From NCBI GenBank assembly GCA_039096225.1, contig JBBPEB010000015.1, forward strand, positions 716,001 to 780,000: DNA of 64,000 nucleotides, in the 5' to 3' direction. The stretch comes from Blastocystis sp. Blastoise. Lineage: Eukaryota > Sar > Bigyra > Opalinata > Blastocystidae. The notes below the pieces were generated by a model. It searched no databases. It saw only the letters and a list, made by a program, of their open reading frames with translations, and was not told the DNA's origin. The position numbers and the translations under genes were made by a program. This document shows, piece by piece, positions 27,387 to 47,853 of the stretch. Within the stretch, counting starts at the first letter, position 1. Each line of letters begins with the position of its first letter.

Positions 27387-28553
27387 ATGAGTGTAGAACA
27401 TTCTAAAAAACATTATGTTATTGCCCTTACAGGAGGGATATGTTCTGGTAAATCAACTGCTAGCAGAATCTTACAGGAACAAGGATGTGAAACAATTGAT
27501 TGCGATAAGCTAGGACATGAAGCATATGTATACTTTCATTTTTACTCATCTTTTTTTATAAACACATACTATGTTGTTTTATAACTTTATAAAAAGAATA
27601 TTTTATGTTGTTTTTCTCAATAATTTTATATAAAGAAACCAGGTTCTGTTGGCTTTAAACGTGTTGTTGAGACATTTGGACAAAGAATTGTCAAGGAGGA
27701 TGGAACAATTAATCGTCCTGTATTAGGAAGTATTGTTTTTGGTGATGAAAGTATATGAAAGGCTATATTATTATTTTTTTGATATATTTAAACACACATT
27801 TTTCATTTTTTTCTCTTTTTAGAAGAATTAGAGAAATTAAATCAGATTGTCCAACCTATCATTCACGATTTATGTCTTGAAAGAATTAATGAGTATATAT
27901 TGCATATATATTCAGGCGTTTTTGTTCTTTTAATTCATATTTTTTGTTATTTAAAATGTATATTTGTGATTTCTATAGGTCTTCTTCAGAAATATGTGTC
28001 GTGGAGGCTGCTATTCTTTTGGAAGCTAAATGGCAAGATCTTGCTGATGAAGTATATTTCAAAGTTATTATAATATATAATACTTTTTTTGGCTTTATAT
28101 ATATATATGTATATATACAGATTTGGGTTGTTTCTATTCCTACAGAAGTAGCTATTGAACGTTTATCATCTCGAAATCATTTAAAATATCATCTCTATAT
28201 AATATATACTATATATATAATATATAATATATAATATATAATATATAATATATAATATATAATATATAATATATAATATATAATATATAATATATATATA
28301 ATATTCTATATCACCTTAATAATTCTATTCGTTCTCAAGCTATTGAAAGATTGAATTCTCAATGGAGTAATGAGCAAAGAGAACAATTTGCGACTAAAGT
28401 ATATTTTCATATAAACTTCTTTTCATTTTTATATATTTTTATTTCATTGTTTTATTATAGGTATTTTATAACATTAATCAAAAAGAATTCGAAGAACAAG
28501 TATTAACATGTTTTCATGAAGTACAAAATAAACTGATAAAATCTAATAATTAA
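27387..28553 (+). CDS. dephospho-CoA kinase (CoaE/Cab5 family), with an unusual AT insertion
   Basis: Catalyses the last step of coenzyme A synthesis. Exons: 27387-27527, 27636-27750, 27823-27892, 27979-28051, 28121 to about 28200, about 28312-28398 and 28461-28553. The P-loop is GGICSGKS; TIDCDKLGHEAY supplies the substrate-site Asp; VVEAAILLEAKW and IWVVSIPTEVAIERLSSRN are the core strands; IRSQAIERLNSQWS is the lid/helix region; the C-terminus is FEEQVLTCFHEVQNKL. The first ATG before the P-loop was taken. Between the RLSSRNHL codons and the NNSIRSQ codons lies about 110 bp of TATATAA repeat with no GT donor and no AG acceptor. The gene may therefore be disrupted there, spliced unconventionally, or misassembled. 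Confidence 0.8.
28197..28304. repeat. (ATAATAT)n heptamer microsatellite interrupting a coding exon
   Basis: About 14 units of the 7-bp repeat in the CoaA-pathway kinase gene. It is flanked by an imperfect short direct repeat, TATCATCT (28187-28194) and TATCACCT (28309-28316). The unit is 7 bp, so reading through it meets stop codons. Confidence 0.85.
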
Positions 28554-29602
28554 ATTGTATCTTGACTGTTTTATGTACTATATATGTATATATATGTATT
28601 TATGATATTATTTAATATATTATTACTTAATGTGAGCATTTCATTCATTTGCTATAGTTTTTATTAATATAATATAGTAAGATATTACTATTTATAATAA
28701 AGAAATAAGCATTCTAATGTGTAACTAGTAAGCAATATTGAACACAATATATCAATATACTTTTATAATTATTTTTAAAAATCATGAATTAATAATATAT
28801 AAACGAATAATTTTTAAAATGTTGTTGAAAATATGAAAATATATAGAATAATGAATCAATTCATAAAAGAAACAATCTGTATAGAAAAGAGTTACTTAGT
28901 CTATTTATAATCACTAATTCTTGTCTAGTTTTATTATGTACAAAATTCTACTTGATGATTGTTTTACATTGCTTGCAAATGATAATTCTAATTATAACTC
29001 ATATCACCTAGTATTTGCTATCACTAAATAATCATCACACTTTATTTTCCTAATTCACTAATATTTTAACTTTTATATTCTTTGACTATAATAATTAGAA
29101 TGCTAAGGTTAATGATACTATTATATACAAACTATTTATGATAATAGTTATACATTTTCACATGTAATCACACATTCAACTTGCAAATGATTCGAAAATA
29201 ACGAACATTACTATGTATACATACATCTATATGATTCTATTCATAAAAATATATAAATAAATCTATCAATTGCAAACTAAATAAAGATCACATAATTGAA
29301 TTTCCGACTTTGAATTCGAACAGCGTTCATTTATTGTATTCTTACTCTTACAAGTATCAAACATGTCAAAGCAATAGATATCTATTTTTATTTTAAGAAT
29401 TAGTTAAACGAACAAGAATCGTGGAAAAATCCAGATTTTTCTCTCATTTTTGGTTGAAATAAACAAATTGTTGTTTCTCATTTTTTTTCTCTTTAAGCAT
29501 TATATATAAAGTGTTTGTGATTAAAACCTAAGGTAGAAAAACTCTATTTGAAGCTTTCATTACAGAATTTATACTTATTCTGGAAACAAAAAATCATTTT
29601 CA
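28554..29602. other. 1-kb intergenic region
   Basis: Non-coding between two plus-strand genes, AT-rich with scattered short mirror sequences. A T-rich block (TTGTTTCTCATTTTTTTTCTCTTTAAG, about 29470-29498) precedes the next gene. No RNA gene was recognised. Confidence 0.45.
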
Positions 29603-31320
29603 ATGTTTAATTCCACGTCATATCAATCAAAAGATGAGTACAGATTCACAGTGTTGGTATGATTCTTAATTTATAAATATATGATTATTTAAATGATTTA
29701 GTATTCATTGAAGAAAAGTACTGATCTCTTTCTTATTGAATCCAAAGATACTATTTTTACGTATGACTATCCATGTGTCTCTTTGTTATGTATGTATTTA
29801 TATTATTCTCTTTGTATCTTTAATATTATAACTATTCATTGTATAGTAAAGAATTTATTAAATTGTTTTATATCTGATTTGAATCCAAAGAAAAATGAAG
29901 CTATGCTTTGGGAACTTATTGAAGAGTTAATTAATTCTCAAGAGAATTGTACCATGTTTCGTTCACCAGAATATATAAAACATCTTGTATGTTTTTTTTT
30001 TTACATTTTTGTTTGTATTTATAAATATATGTATTTAGAAACCACATGGAAAACTACTTACTTTTCTCTGCAATTTATTAAATAATAACATTTTATTAGA
30101 TTTCATTCAAGTATTTATAGATTTGTTTTTTATTTTGTTTTATTTTTCACAATTATATATATATCTATTACTATTTTTATTACTTTTAGTTCTATTTTTA
30201 ATTTATATTTTTAGGTTTTCTTTTTAAGTCCAATTATTAAAGTTATGTATAAAGAAGAATCTTTATGGAGATTTGAAGATGATAAATATATATTTGTATA
30301 TTTATTATTTAGTATTATGATAAAATATTATTATTAAGAATATATATATTGTATTATTAATTATATAGTAACATATATTATTATTCATTGTATATTATTA
30401 TGCTATAATATATATAGGTAGATATGATACGTATGATAGATACAGTTCACTTTCAAATCCCTCTCGATAGCCCGCGAAATGATGAAACTACTATCCTTAT
30501 GTATATATATATCATTTATATACATATTATGCTTTTTATAGTATTTATAGTATTTATATTATTATTATTATTATATATATAGAAAAGAAACAAATAAGTC
30601 AGTTCAGGACAACTCATCACATGTATTTATTTATATTATTTTTTTTTTTATTTACTTTATAGAAAAATGGCTCCTTTATTCTGTATATGAATTGTGATTA
30701 AACATAATAATATAATAATATAATAATATAATAATATAATAATATAATAATATAATAATATAATAATATAATAATATAATAATATAATAATATAAAATAT
30801 GATAATATAATAATATAATAATATAATAATATAATAATATAATAATATAATAATATAATAATATAACAATATATTTTATTTGTTTTCTATAGTAAATCTA
30901 TTAATTCTATTATTACGTCTCTTAACAATTCTCTGTTTTATTTTGATAATTATGTGAATGAAATATTGACCACAAGACAAGAAAATAATACATTTGCACT
31001 AGCTCTATATGATAGCTCTAATAAAACAACGAATTATATATATCGATCAAATTCAGAACCTCAGACATGTGTTCCTGCGATTATACTTTATTCATTATCT
31101 TGGATTATTGATAATAGTAATTATCAAACTACATTTTATCTTAATCAAGATATATCTTGTATATATATATTACGCAACTATTATAGCATGCATGCGTGTT
31201 TTCCTGATTATACAGATATTGGAAGTGTTTGGGGTATATATTACTTATTATTATTTACATATATATAGTATAAGAAAGTTTATTGATTATTTTATATACA
31301 TTATAAGAGAATTTATTGAT

Positions 31321-31356
<36 letters not shown>

Positions 31357-34307
31357 TAAACAATTTGTATGATTTCTGAAAGTAAATTATAACTATATAT
31401 ATATATATAGCTCTTCTATTTTCTTATTTAACTTTAATTCCTGATTCTCTCTTTCCTTCTGAAAAGGCATATACATTCTTAGTATGTCAATTTATTTATG
31501 ATCCAAAACAGAAGCTAAAAGCTATTACGAATCTGCTTCGAGACATACCTGTGCCACATAAATATCTATTGGAACGACTTTTTACAACATTAACACAATT
31601 ATATCATTCATTAGGTATATATATATATATATATATTTATAAGAGAAATTCAATATATATTTATATAGTATATAGTATTTTATATTATACTTCAATAATA
31701 TATATATATATAGGATATAATAGTGAAACTCATGTATTTAGACGTCGTCTTTGTGAAATGTTTGGCTCTGTGTTAATACGACACTCTAATACTATATATC
31801 TGTCAGGAGGAGAGAAGGAAGCTTCTATCGATCTTATCGAATTCATATTATTAAATAGTAACCAAATATTCCTGGGAATCCAAAAAGAATTAGAAATATT
31901 AGATGTATATAGATAATTATATACATATTTTTTATATCTATTTTATTATTTGAATATTTTAAATGAAATTATTCATAAAAATATTTTTTTATTTATAATT
32001 CTCTTAATATCTTTATACATCTATCTATATATCTATCTATATATCTATATATATATCTATAAAGGTTCTTTTAACTAATAAGAAGAATTCACTTCTTCAT
32101 ATTAACTCTACTTTATCAGAGATAGTTACTCCTACAAATGAGGCTCATAAGAAATTACTAAAGAGATTATGGTATTCACTTGTTGGAGAAAAACTAAAAC
32201 TACAAGGAAAAGGTATAGAGTTATATAATTATATGTATTTATTATTTTGAATAAGAACTATATATTCTAAATATGATTTATATATAAATAAATACTTGTT
32301 AAACTTATGCTTATAAACTATTGATTATCCTTATTATACTGATGATTATAATTTTTTATAATTCTTATTATTATACTAAGACTAATTATTATTATATAGA
32401 TCCTCTTCCTTATGCTCCAGAATCTCCCCTCTGGCGGGAAGTTGGATTTCAGAGGGATACCCCTTGGACCGATTTCCGCGGGGGAGGTGTATATGCATTG
32501 GAAAATCTTGTTTATTTCGTGGAAAATTATCCAAATGTTGTAACTGAAGCACTTAATTTTGATAGTGAACATTTGTATATATATTTATTATTAATCATAT
32601 TAGTATAATTATAGTCTTATGTAATTTTTATGATATTTATTTCTATTACTATATATATTATAATTATTAGTTTATATTAAGAATTATAATGAATTTTATA
32701 TGGTTATTTTATAGTTTCCCCTTTGCTATTGTTGGTGTAAATATAACTGGTATTCTTGCTCAATTATTAGGTATATATAATAATATAGTATAATTATTAT
32801 CTAAATTTTTTTCATTTTTTTTATTTATTTTCTAAGTTGGCTATAAATATATAAATATATAAATATATAAATATATAAATATATAAATATATAAATATAT
32901 AAATATATAAATATATAAATATATAAATATATAAATATATAAATATATAAATATATAAATATATAAATATATAAATATATAAATATATAAATATATAAAT
33001 ATATAAATATATAAATATATAAATATATAAATATATAAATATATAAATATATAAATATATAAATATATAAATATATAAATATATAAATATATAAATATAT
33101 ATAGGACTGGATGCTTCTCCTGAAGTATATTCTCCTCTCTCTCATGTTCAAACACCTATATGGATATTAGCTAATGAACCTGGAATGTTCAATCAAGTAT
33201 ATATATATAGCATTCAAATTCTTTTTATCTTTATATTTTCCATATAACTATACTATTATTAACTATTATTTTCTATATATATCTATATTATTATTTTATT
33301 ATCTATAGTTATACTGTATGACTATGTTATATGTATTATCTCAATATAAATCATTAAATGTTACATTTCTTACAATTGGACCAATTTTACAATCAACAAA
33401 AATAGAATTACGTAAAATCTTAGCTACTTATCCGGATAGTTTAAAGTCCTTAGCAGTTTATATTGAACAATTACGAAAGAAATATGATAAAGATTGCTCT
33501 TCTCCTTCTATTACTGTAACTCATCAGAATTCGTATCCCGATGATTCTAATCCTCATAGTACTAGTTCCTTCTCTTTAATGCGAAATAACGGATTATCAC
33601 GGTTATCTGGATCTATGATGAATGATATAAGAAGAAGTAATAGTAGTAGACAATCCAATCATACTGGAAATGATAAGTTAAATATTAGTGTTGATATTGA
33701 ATTATTAAATCAGGAAGATGATATAACAGATTTATCTATTGATAATTATGAAAATGATGATATGATTATTTCTGATAAATATATAAATGAACAATTTTGG
33801 TTTTTACCTTCTCATTGGAAAATACTAAAGAAGCACGTTCCTCTTCGTTATCAAGGATGTGCACTTAAATTAATATATAAATTACAAGTCGATGGAGCTA
33901 GTTGCGCTACACTGATAGAGAAAAGTCGCGGTATTTCTGCAGGATTATTAATTATACGAGATGCAGGACGTGGTATTTTTGGTGGATTTATTACTGAAAG
34001 TTTAAAGTATTTACCTCGTTATTATGGTTCAGGTGAATCATTTGTATTTTCATTTAGTGACATGACTACAGCAAAAGTATATAAATGGAGTCAACTGAAT
34101 TCTTTCTTTATACATAGTGATGAAACTCATATTGGAATGGGTGGAGGGGGTTCTTTTGCTTTTTATTTAGATACAGATCTTAATGATGGCTATAGTGGTT
34201 TTTGTAAAACATATAATAGTGAATGTCTTTCAACTACAGGAGATTTTCAATGTTATGATTTAGAATTATGGAGTTTTGTGAATGCCATTGAATTATTTTC
34301 TAAATAA
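29603..34307 (+). CDS. RUN-like / RhoGAP-like / ELMO / TLDc multidomain protein, 16 exons, 927 aa
   Basis: Exons: 29603-29656, 29702-29789, 29847-29986, 30039-30110, 30215-30295, 30418-30500, 30583-30622, 30663-30682, 30893-31233, 31411-31614, 31714-31904, 32065-32212, 32400-32574, 32715-32770, 33105-33196 and 33309-34307. Residues about 25-170 resemble a RUN domain ([16 protein letters not shown]). Residues about 250-420 follow the RhoGAP fold ([26 protein letters not shown]) but with Tyr where the Arg finger should be. Residues about 463-600 are an ELMO domain ([19 protein letters not shown], then [12 protein letters not shown]). A Ser/Asn linker precedes a complete TLDc domain at about 760-927 ([37 protein letters not shown]). 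ELMO and TLDc are clear; RhoGAP is probable; RUN is tentative. The start was chosen because only this ATG keeps exon 1 in phase. Confidence 0.85.
30704..30866. repeat. (AATAATAT)n octamer repeat in intron
   Basis: About 20 units fill the intron between exon 30663-30682 and exon 30893-31233, with one disturbed unit near 30795. Confidence 0.9.
32843..33100. repeat. (ATAAATAT)n octamer repeat in intron, about 32 units
   Basis: A perfect 8-bp tandem repeat of about 258 bp lies between exon 32715-32770 and exon 33105-33196. It abuts the TATATAG acceptor. Open frames over it give only YIYIFIYL-type peptides and are not genes. Confidence 0.95.
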
Positions 34308-35127
34308 AATAATAAATTATATATGAACTTTAAACTATTCTTTATTGTAAATACGAAATATATATATATATATATATTCGTTATTCTTAAGCAATATTTC
34401 TATATATATTTTAATTTCTCTAATCTTTTTATATAATATATATATCTATTATTATCGTTTTCAATTCCTTTTCAATATATATATGTCACACCATTTTTTC
34501 TTTTTCTCTTTCAATTTTGTTTCTCTTTGGATTGTGATTTTATTTAAAAATAATTCTCGTTCTATATTGTTATCTACTTTTGATATTTTAGTATGGTTCT
34601 CATTATATATTTATATATACATATTGATAACATCATAATTTAGCATATATAGTGGTTTGTTTGAATTCTATATATTAACTATACAAAAAGCATACTATTC
34701 TTCAAATATATATACTATTTGAATTAGGGTTATTAATAACAATACTACATTATGATTGACATGTGTTAAAATCATTCATTATAATTTAATAATATATCGT
34801 GATATGAATATACTGAATGATAAAATAATCAATATCATGGAAATAAAAACAACAAAACTAGTAAAATATGCTATTAGGAATTCTTAAAGATAAAAAAAAA
34901 TCTATATAGAATATAACGAAATATTAAGAAGAACCAGAAAAGAAGAAAATTAATGTAAAAAACGTAAACTGGAAAAAAAATAGAAGAAATAAAGATATAT
35001 ATATATATAATGTTCATGTAGAAAAGAAACTATAATAAATATAAATATATGAATAGATAATTAATAATAATAATACAAATAAAATGTATAAAACAAACAG
35101 GATATCAGTAAAAAAAAATGATATTAA
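34308..35127. other. convergent intergenic region
   Basis: 3' sides of the RUN/ELMO/TLDc gene (+) and the Asn-rich gene (-). Contains (AT)n at 34360-34376 and AT-rich sequence with no ORF. Potential AATAAA-like signals are too common here to be informative. Confidence 0.5.
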
Positions 35128-44178
<9,051 letters not shown>

Positions 44179-44356
44179 TGTCTAAATTGTAATAAATGAT
44201 ATCAAGAATAGAGCAACTCTTTGTATTCAAAGGGAAAACAGGGATTAAAGGTTGTTTGAAAAGAAAGTCTTATCGTTTTTCTCATTTACCACCACAATTC
44301 CCGCCATAATTGAGTTGCTGAAAAATATTCAGATTTTATTTTGTTTTTTCAATATT

Positions 44357-45439
44357 ACAGCTATTTTATAAATTTTAAGAGGTTTGAGATTTTTTTTAAA
44401 CCTTTGAGGAAAAACCAGAGTTTTTCATGAAAAATACTGTGTCTTTGTGGTAAAAATCCTGAGTATTTTGAGTAAAAATATAAAAGCATTTAAGTATAAA
44501 TCTTAAACAAGCTATTTTCTTTATTTCATATATAAAACGTTTAAAAACACGACAACTATTTTTTAAACGACACACCATTTTGGGGAAAACAACTTTTAAC
44601 TTATAATAAACAATCATTTTCTTTTGATCACTTAATGACTTAAATAACTCTACAATTATTTTATAAAACTTTATTTACAAGCATTTATGTACAAAATAAA
44701 CTATTTTTATTATCATTTAAAGGTCGATATCCCGATTGTTTCTAATAATCTACTTTTAAAAACGTTATTCACTATAAAATGTGTCAATATGAAAAGGACA
44801 TATCAAATTCTATTAGAAAATGTGTCTATCATTTAAAAATAAAAAATTAATATATTGATTGAAAAAAGTTGAAAAATCTGTTTTTTGACTTAAACTGGAA
44901 ATACATTTTTGCCGCCAATTCGGAAAAATATATAAAAAATTCAAATTATAGAAATAGTCTTTTATTTGATACTTTTTAATTATGAAAAAATATATTTTAA
45001 AGGCAATATTACGTCAAATAATAAATAACAAACTTTTGAGTTAGTTGACATCAAATGATAAGCACACATTGGTCGCTAATCATCATTATTTAAGTGTTTT
45101 CTTATTAAACTAGTTGTTTTAGAATATTTAAATATTATTTTTACGGGTTATTTAAGTCATTAAGTGATCAAAAGAAAATGATTGTTTATTATAAGTTAAA
45201 AGTTGTTTTCCCCAAAATGGTGTGTCGTTTAAAAAATAGTTGTCGTGTTTTTAAACGTTTTATATATGAAATAAAGAAAATAGCTTGTTTAAGATTTATA
45301 CTTAAATGCTTTTATATTTTTACTCAAAATACTCAGGATTTTTACCACAAAGACACAGTATTTTTCATGAAAAACTCTGGTTTTTCCTCAAAGGTTTAAA
45401 AAAAATCTCAAACCTCTTAAAATTTATAAAATAGCTGTA
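44357..45439. mobile_element. foldback/MITE-like element with about 292-bp terminal inverted repeats
   Basis: The left arm 44357-44648 is an essentially exact inverted copy of the right arm 45147-45439; both begin ACAGCTATTTTATAAATTTT at their outer ends. A 498-bp unique centre contains no ORF. Outside the arms stand similar direct sequences: ATTTTGTTTTTTCAATATT (44338-44356) and ATTTTTGTTTTATTCATTATT (45439-45459, truncated to its first letters in the arm). They look like an imperfect target-site duplication. Each arm contains the same 73-codon ORF (44396-44617 -, 45178-45399 +), which resembles no known protein and may be chance. No transposase is encoded, so it would be non-autonomous. Confidence 0.75.
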
Positions 45440-45945
45440 TTTTTGTTTTATTCATTATTAAGAAGGTAATCATATAAAGTGGAATAAATAATAAAATTTA
45501 GAAGTAATGGATAATGATATTATCTAAGATTCATTACATAAAATGATAGAATACATAAATTGAGATTCAAGAATGGATATATAGGATGAAAACATAGATA
45601 TAAGTGAGTGTTGTGATAGTTTAATAAAGTAAATGAATAACAAACTAGTTTTCATGTAAATATACGAACTATGGAACTATCTATTATACAAAGTTGTTGA
45701 GAAAACTATTATCTCTAAAAGATAATAATGATATTTAGACTAAGTATAAGTAACGAACGATGTCTATTATGTATATGATGAAAATAAAAGAGAGATAAGT
45801 AAATTAAAAAAATATATATAATAAAATAGAGCTATTTAAAAGAACAAAGAATATAGATTTGAAATAAAGTTAACAAATCATATATTTAAAGACGCAATTA
45901 ATTATTTCAAATTATCAAATGCATGATAATTATTATTATTATTGT
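45440..45945. other. AT-rich spacer, non-coding
   Basis: Between the foldback element and the coactosin-like gene's 3' end. No ORF or structured repeat. Confidence 0.5.
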
Positions 45946-47450
45946 TTAAAATTCATATCTAAAGAAATATAAAATAATAATCATATTAAAAAAATAAACA
46001 AAAATATATAAAAAATATTATAAAAAATAAATATAAATAAGAATAAATATTATTATTATTATATATATATACCTATCAGGTTTATGAGATCCAGTACTTC
46101 TATTAAGAAGTTCAATTATAGCTTCTTCAGAAAGATCATCAAGGGAATCAGCTCTCATCTCAGCATGATAAATTTATGTATATATTATGATTAATATATA
46201 TCATAATAGAATTAAATAATAATAATTAATAGTTCTATAAAAAAAAAAAAAAGCAAAAAACAAATAAATAAATACTTCTAATTTCTTTAAAATAGTATTT
46301 TTTTGTGTCCCAACTCTAGTTCTACAGAAAATACTAGCACCAGAAGGTACCCAAGCAAACATAACATATCGTTCACGTCTGCTTTCAACGGAACCAGTAG
46401 TACTAATAGCTATTACTTTAACAACACCATAGACAACTTGATCATTAGGTAATAAAGAACGTAATTCATTTAATCCTTGATTACCTTTAGCAAAAATAGT
46501 TATTTGATCTGCTTTATCAACGCTCATTAAGATCCAATTAATATTTTCAGTTTCTTTAAATTCTTCCCAAGTAGACTCAAAGGTAGTAGTATCCGTTTGA
46601 ATATTGGATTCTGTTTCAAAAAGAACACTGTTATTCTATAAAGAAATATATTTTATTATATTTATATTATTCTTGGGTAATCATAATTTATAAATAAATA
46701 AATAATAATTAATAAAGTAAATGATTATAAATGATATATATATATATATTTATATATATATATACAAGATCTTGATTATCAAAGATATAACTATCAGGAG
46801 CATGAGCACCAGCACATTTAGTAAGAGCATCACAAATAATATCTTTTGTCATCTCTTCCACAGAAGAAATCTGAAATTCAATATGAGCGCGCTGAATAAA
46901 ATAAATAAATAAATATAATAAATAAATAATAAAAAAATAATAACTAAATAATAACTAAATAATAACTAAATAATAACTAAATAATAAATAAATAATAAAT
47001 AAATAAATATAATAAATATAATAAATAAATAATAAATAAAATAAATATAATAAATAAATAAATAAATAAAATAAACTCAACAAACATAATAAACTTAATT
47101 GAAACATATATATATACATTGAAAAGTTTACGGACACAGTTAATAGTACCAGAAACTTTAGCACGAGTCATAATAGATACATTAGGACCAATCCAAGAGA
47201 AGAAAACAAACTTAGGACGTTTACTAGTGATTTCAGAAGATTGATCGATAGCAACAACACGGAAAAAACCATATTGAGCTTTAGTAGCATCTAAATATTG
47301 AATCATTTCATCATAACCTCCATTACCTGAAGCTAATACACTTACGGTATTGTTTTTTTCTTGATCGACAAGGATCCAATTCGTGGGATCGTTATCATCT
47401 TGAACTTTGGTATAAGCTTCACTATTTTCTACAGCAGATGTATCAGCCAT
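45946..47450 (-). CDS. tandem ADF-H (coactosin-like) actin-binding protein, 305 aa
   Basis: Five exons: 47118-47450, 46766-46891, 46276-46635, 46073-46158 and a 13-nt last exon 45946-45958. Two complete ADF-homology domains of the coactosin type follow one another. Domain 1 (about 8-150): NWILVDQEKN, FFRVVAIDQ, RPKFVFFSWIG, SIMTRAKVS, then HAPDSYIF. Domain 2 (about 168-305): NWILMSVDKA, GVVKVIAIST, RYVMFAWVPSG, FCRTRVGTQK, then SHKPDRYEF and stop. Coactosin binds F-actin and opposes capping; two domains in one chain could bridge subunits or filaments. The repeated HxPD-x-Y-x-F ending supports the tiny last exon. Divergent from the LRR gene across about 400 bp. Confidence 0.9.
46905..47080. 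repeat. AATAACTAAAT / AATAAATAAAT repeats in intron
   Basis: The intron between the first two coactosin exons consists of four AATAACTAAAT units followed by AATAAATA-type units. Confidence 0.8.
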
Positions 47451-47853
47451 TTTAAATCACCTTGTGAGTAATAAGAGTATTATTTGATGAATTGTTTATT
47501 CAAAAAATATAAAAAACATTAAGAATTCCCTAATGCATCGCATCCAACAATCTTCTTCATATTAGGAGAGACATTGCTGCATTAAGTCTTTAATTCAAAT
47601 ATTTCCATGAAAACAAATGTTTTGTGTGTATAATAAAGAAAATAACCATGAATATATAATCATTAGTTAGGATGAAACACATTTTTCTACAGTATTCCTC
47701 ATTGGGATGGTATTTTTTTGACAAAGATCACGTTTCCATTTTTTCATGTGAATAACCACGATTTTATTAAAACAAAAAAAAAACAAAAATAGAAACAGGA
47801 GAAATCAGGGAAATGATTCACACATTTCTCATTATTCATTATTTTTTATCATT
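47451..47853. promoter_or_regulatory. divergent promoter region, coactosin-like / LRR genes
   Basis: 403 bp separate the two start codons. A poly-A tract lies at 47771-47786 and T-rich tracts near each gene. No defined site could be named. Confidence 0.4.

Noticed and set aside
28187-28316. AT-AC (U12) intron in the dephospho-CoA kinase
   Set aside because: An AT start and AC end can be chosen, but there is no ATATCCTT donor and no branch-site-like TCCTTAAC; the joint would be arbitrary.
32843-33100. Regular repeat array that might be taken for CRISPR
   Set aside because: Units are contiguous 8-mers without spacers, in a eukaryotic intron.
32825-33155. Two overlapping 104-108 aa ORFs of YIYIFIYL repeats
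   Set aside because: They read through a perfect octamer tandem repeat inside an intron on the other strand of a well-supported gene.
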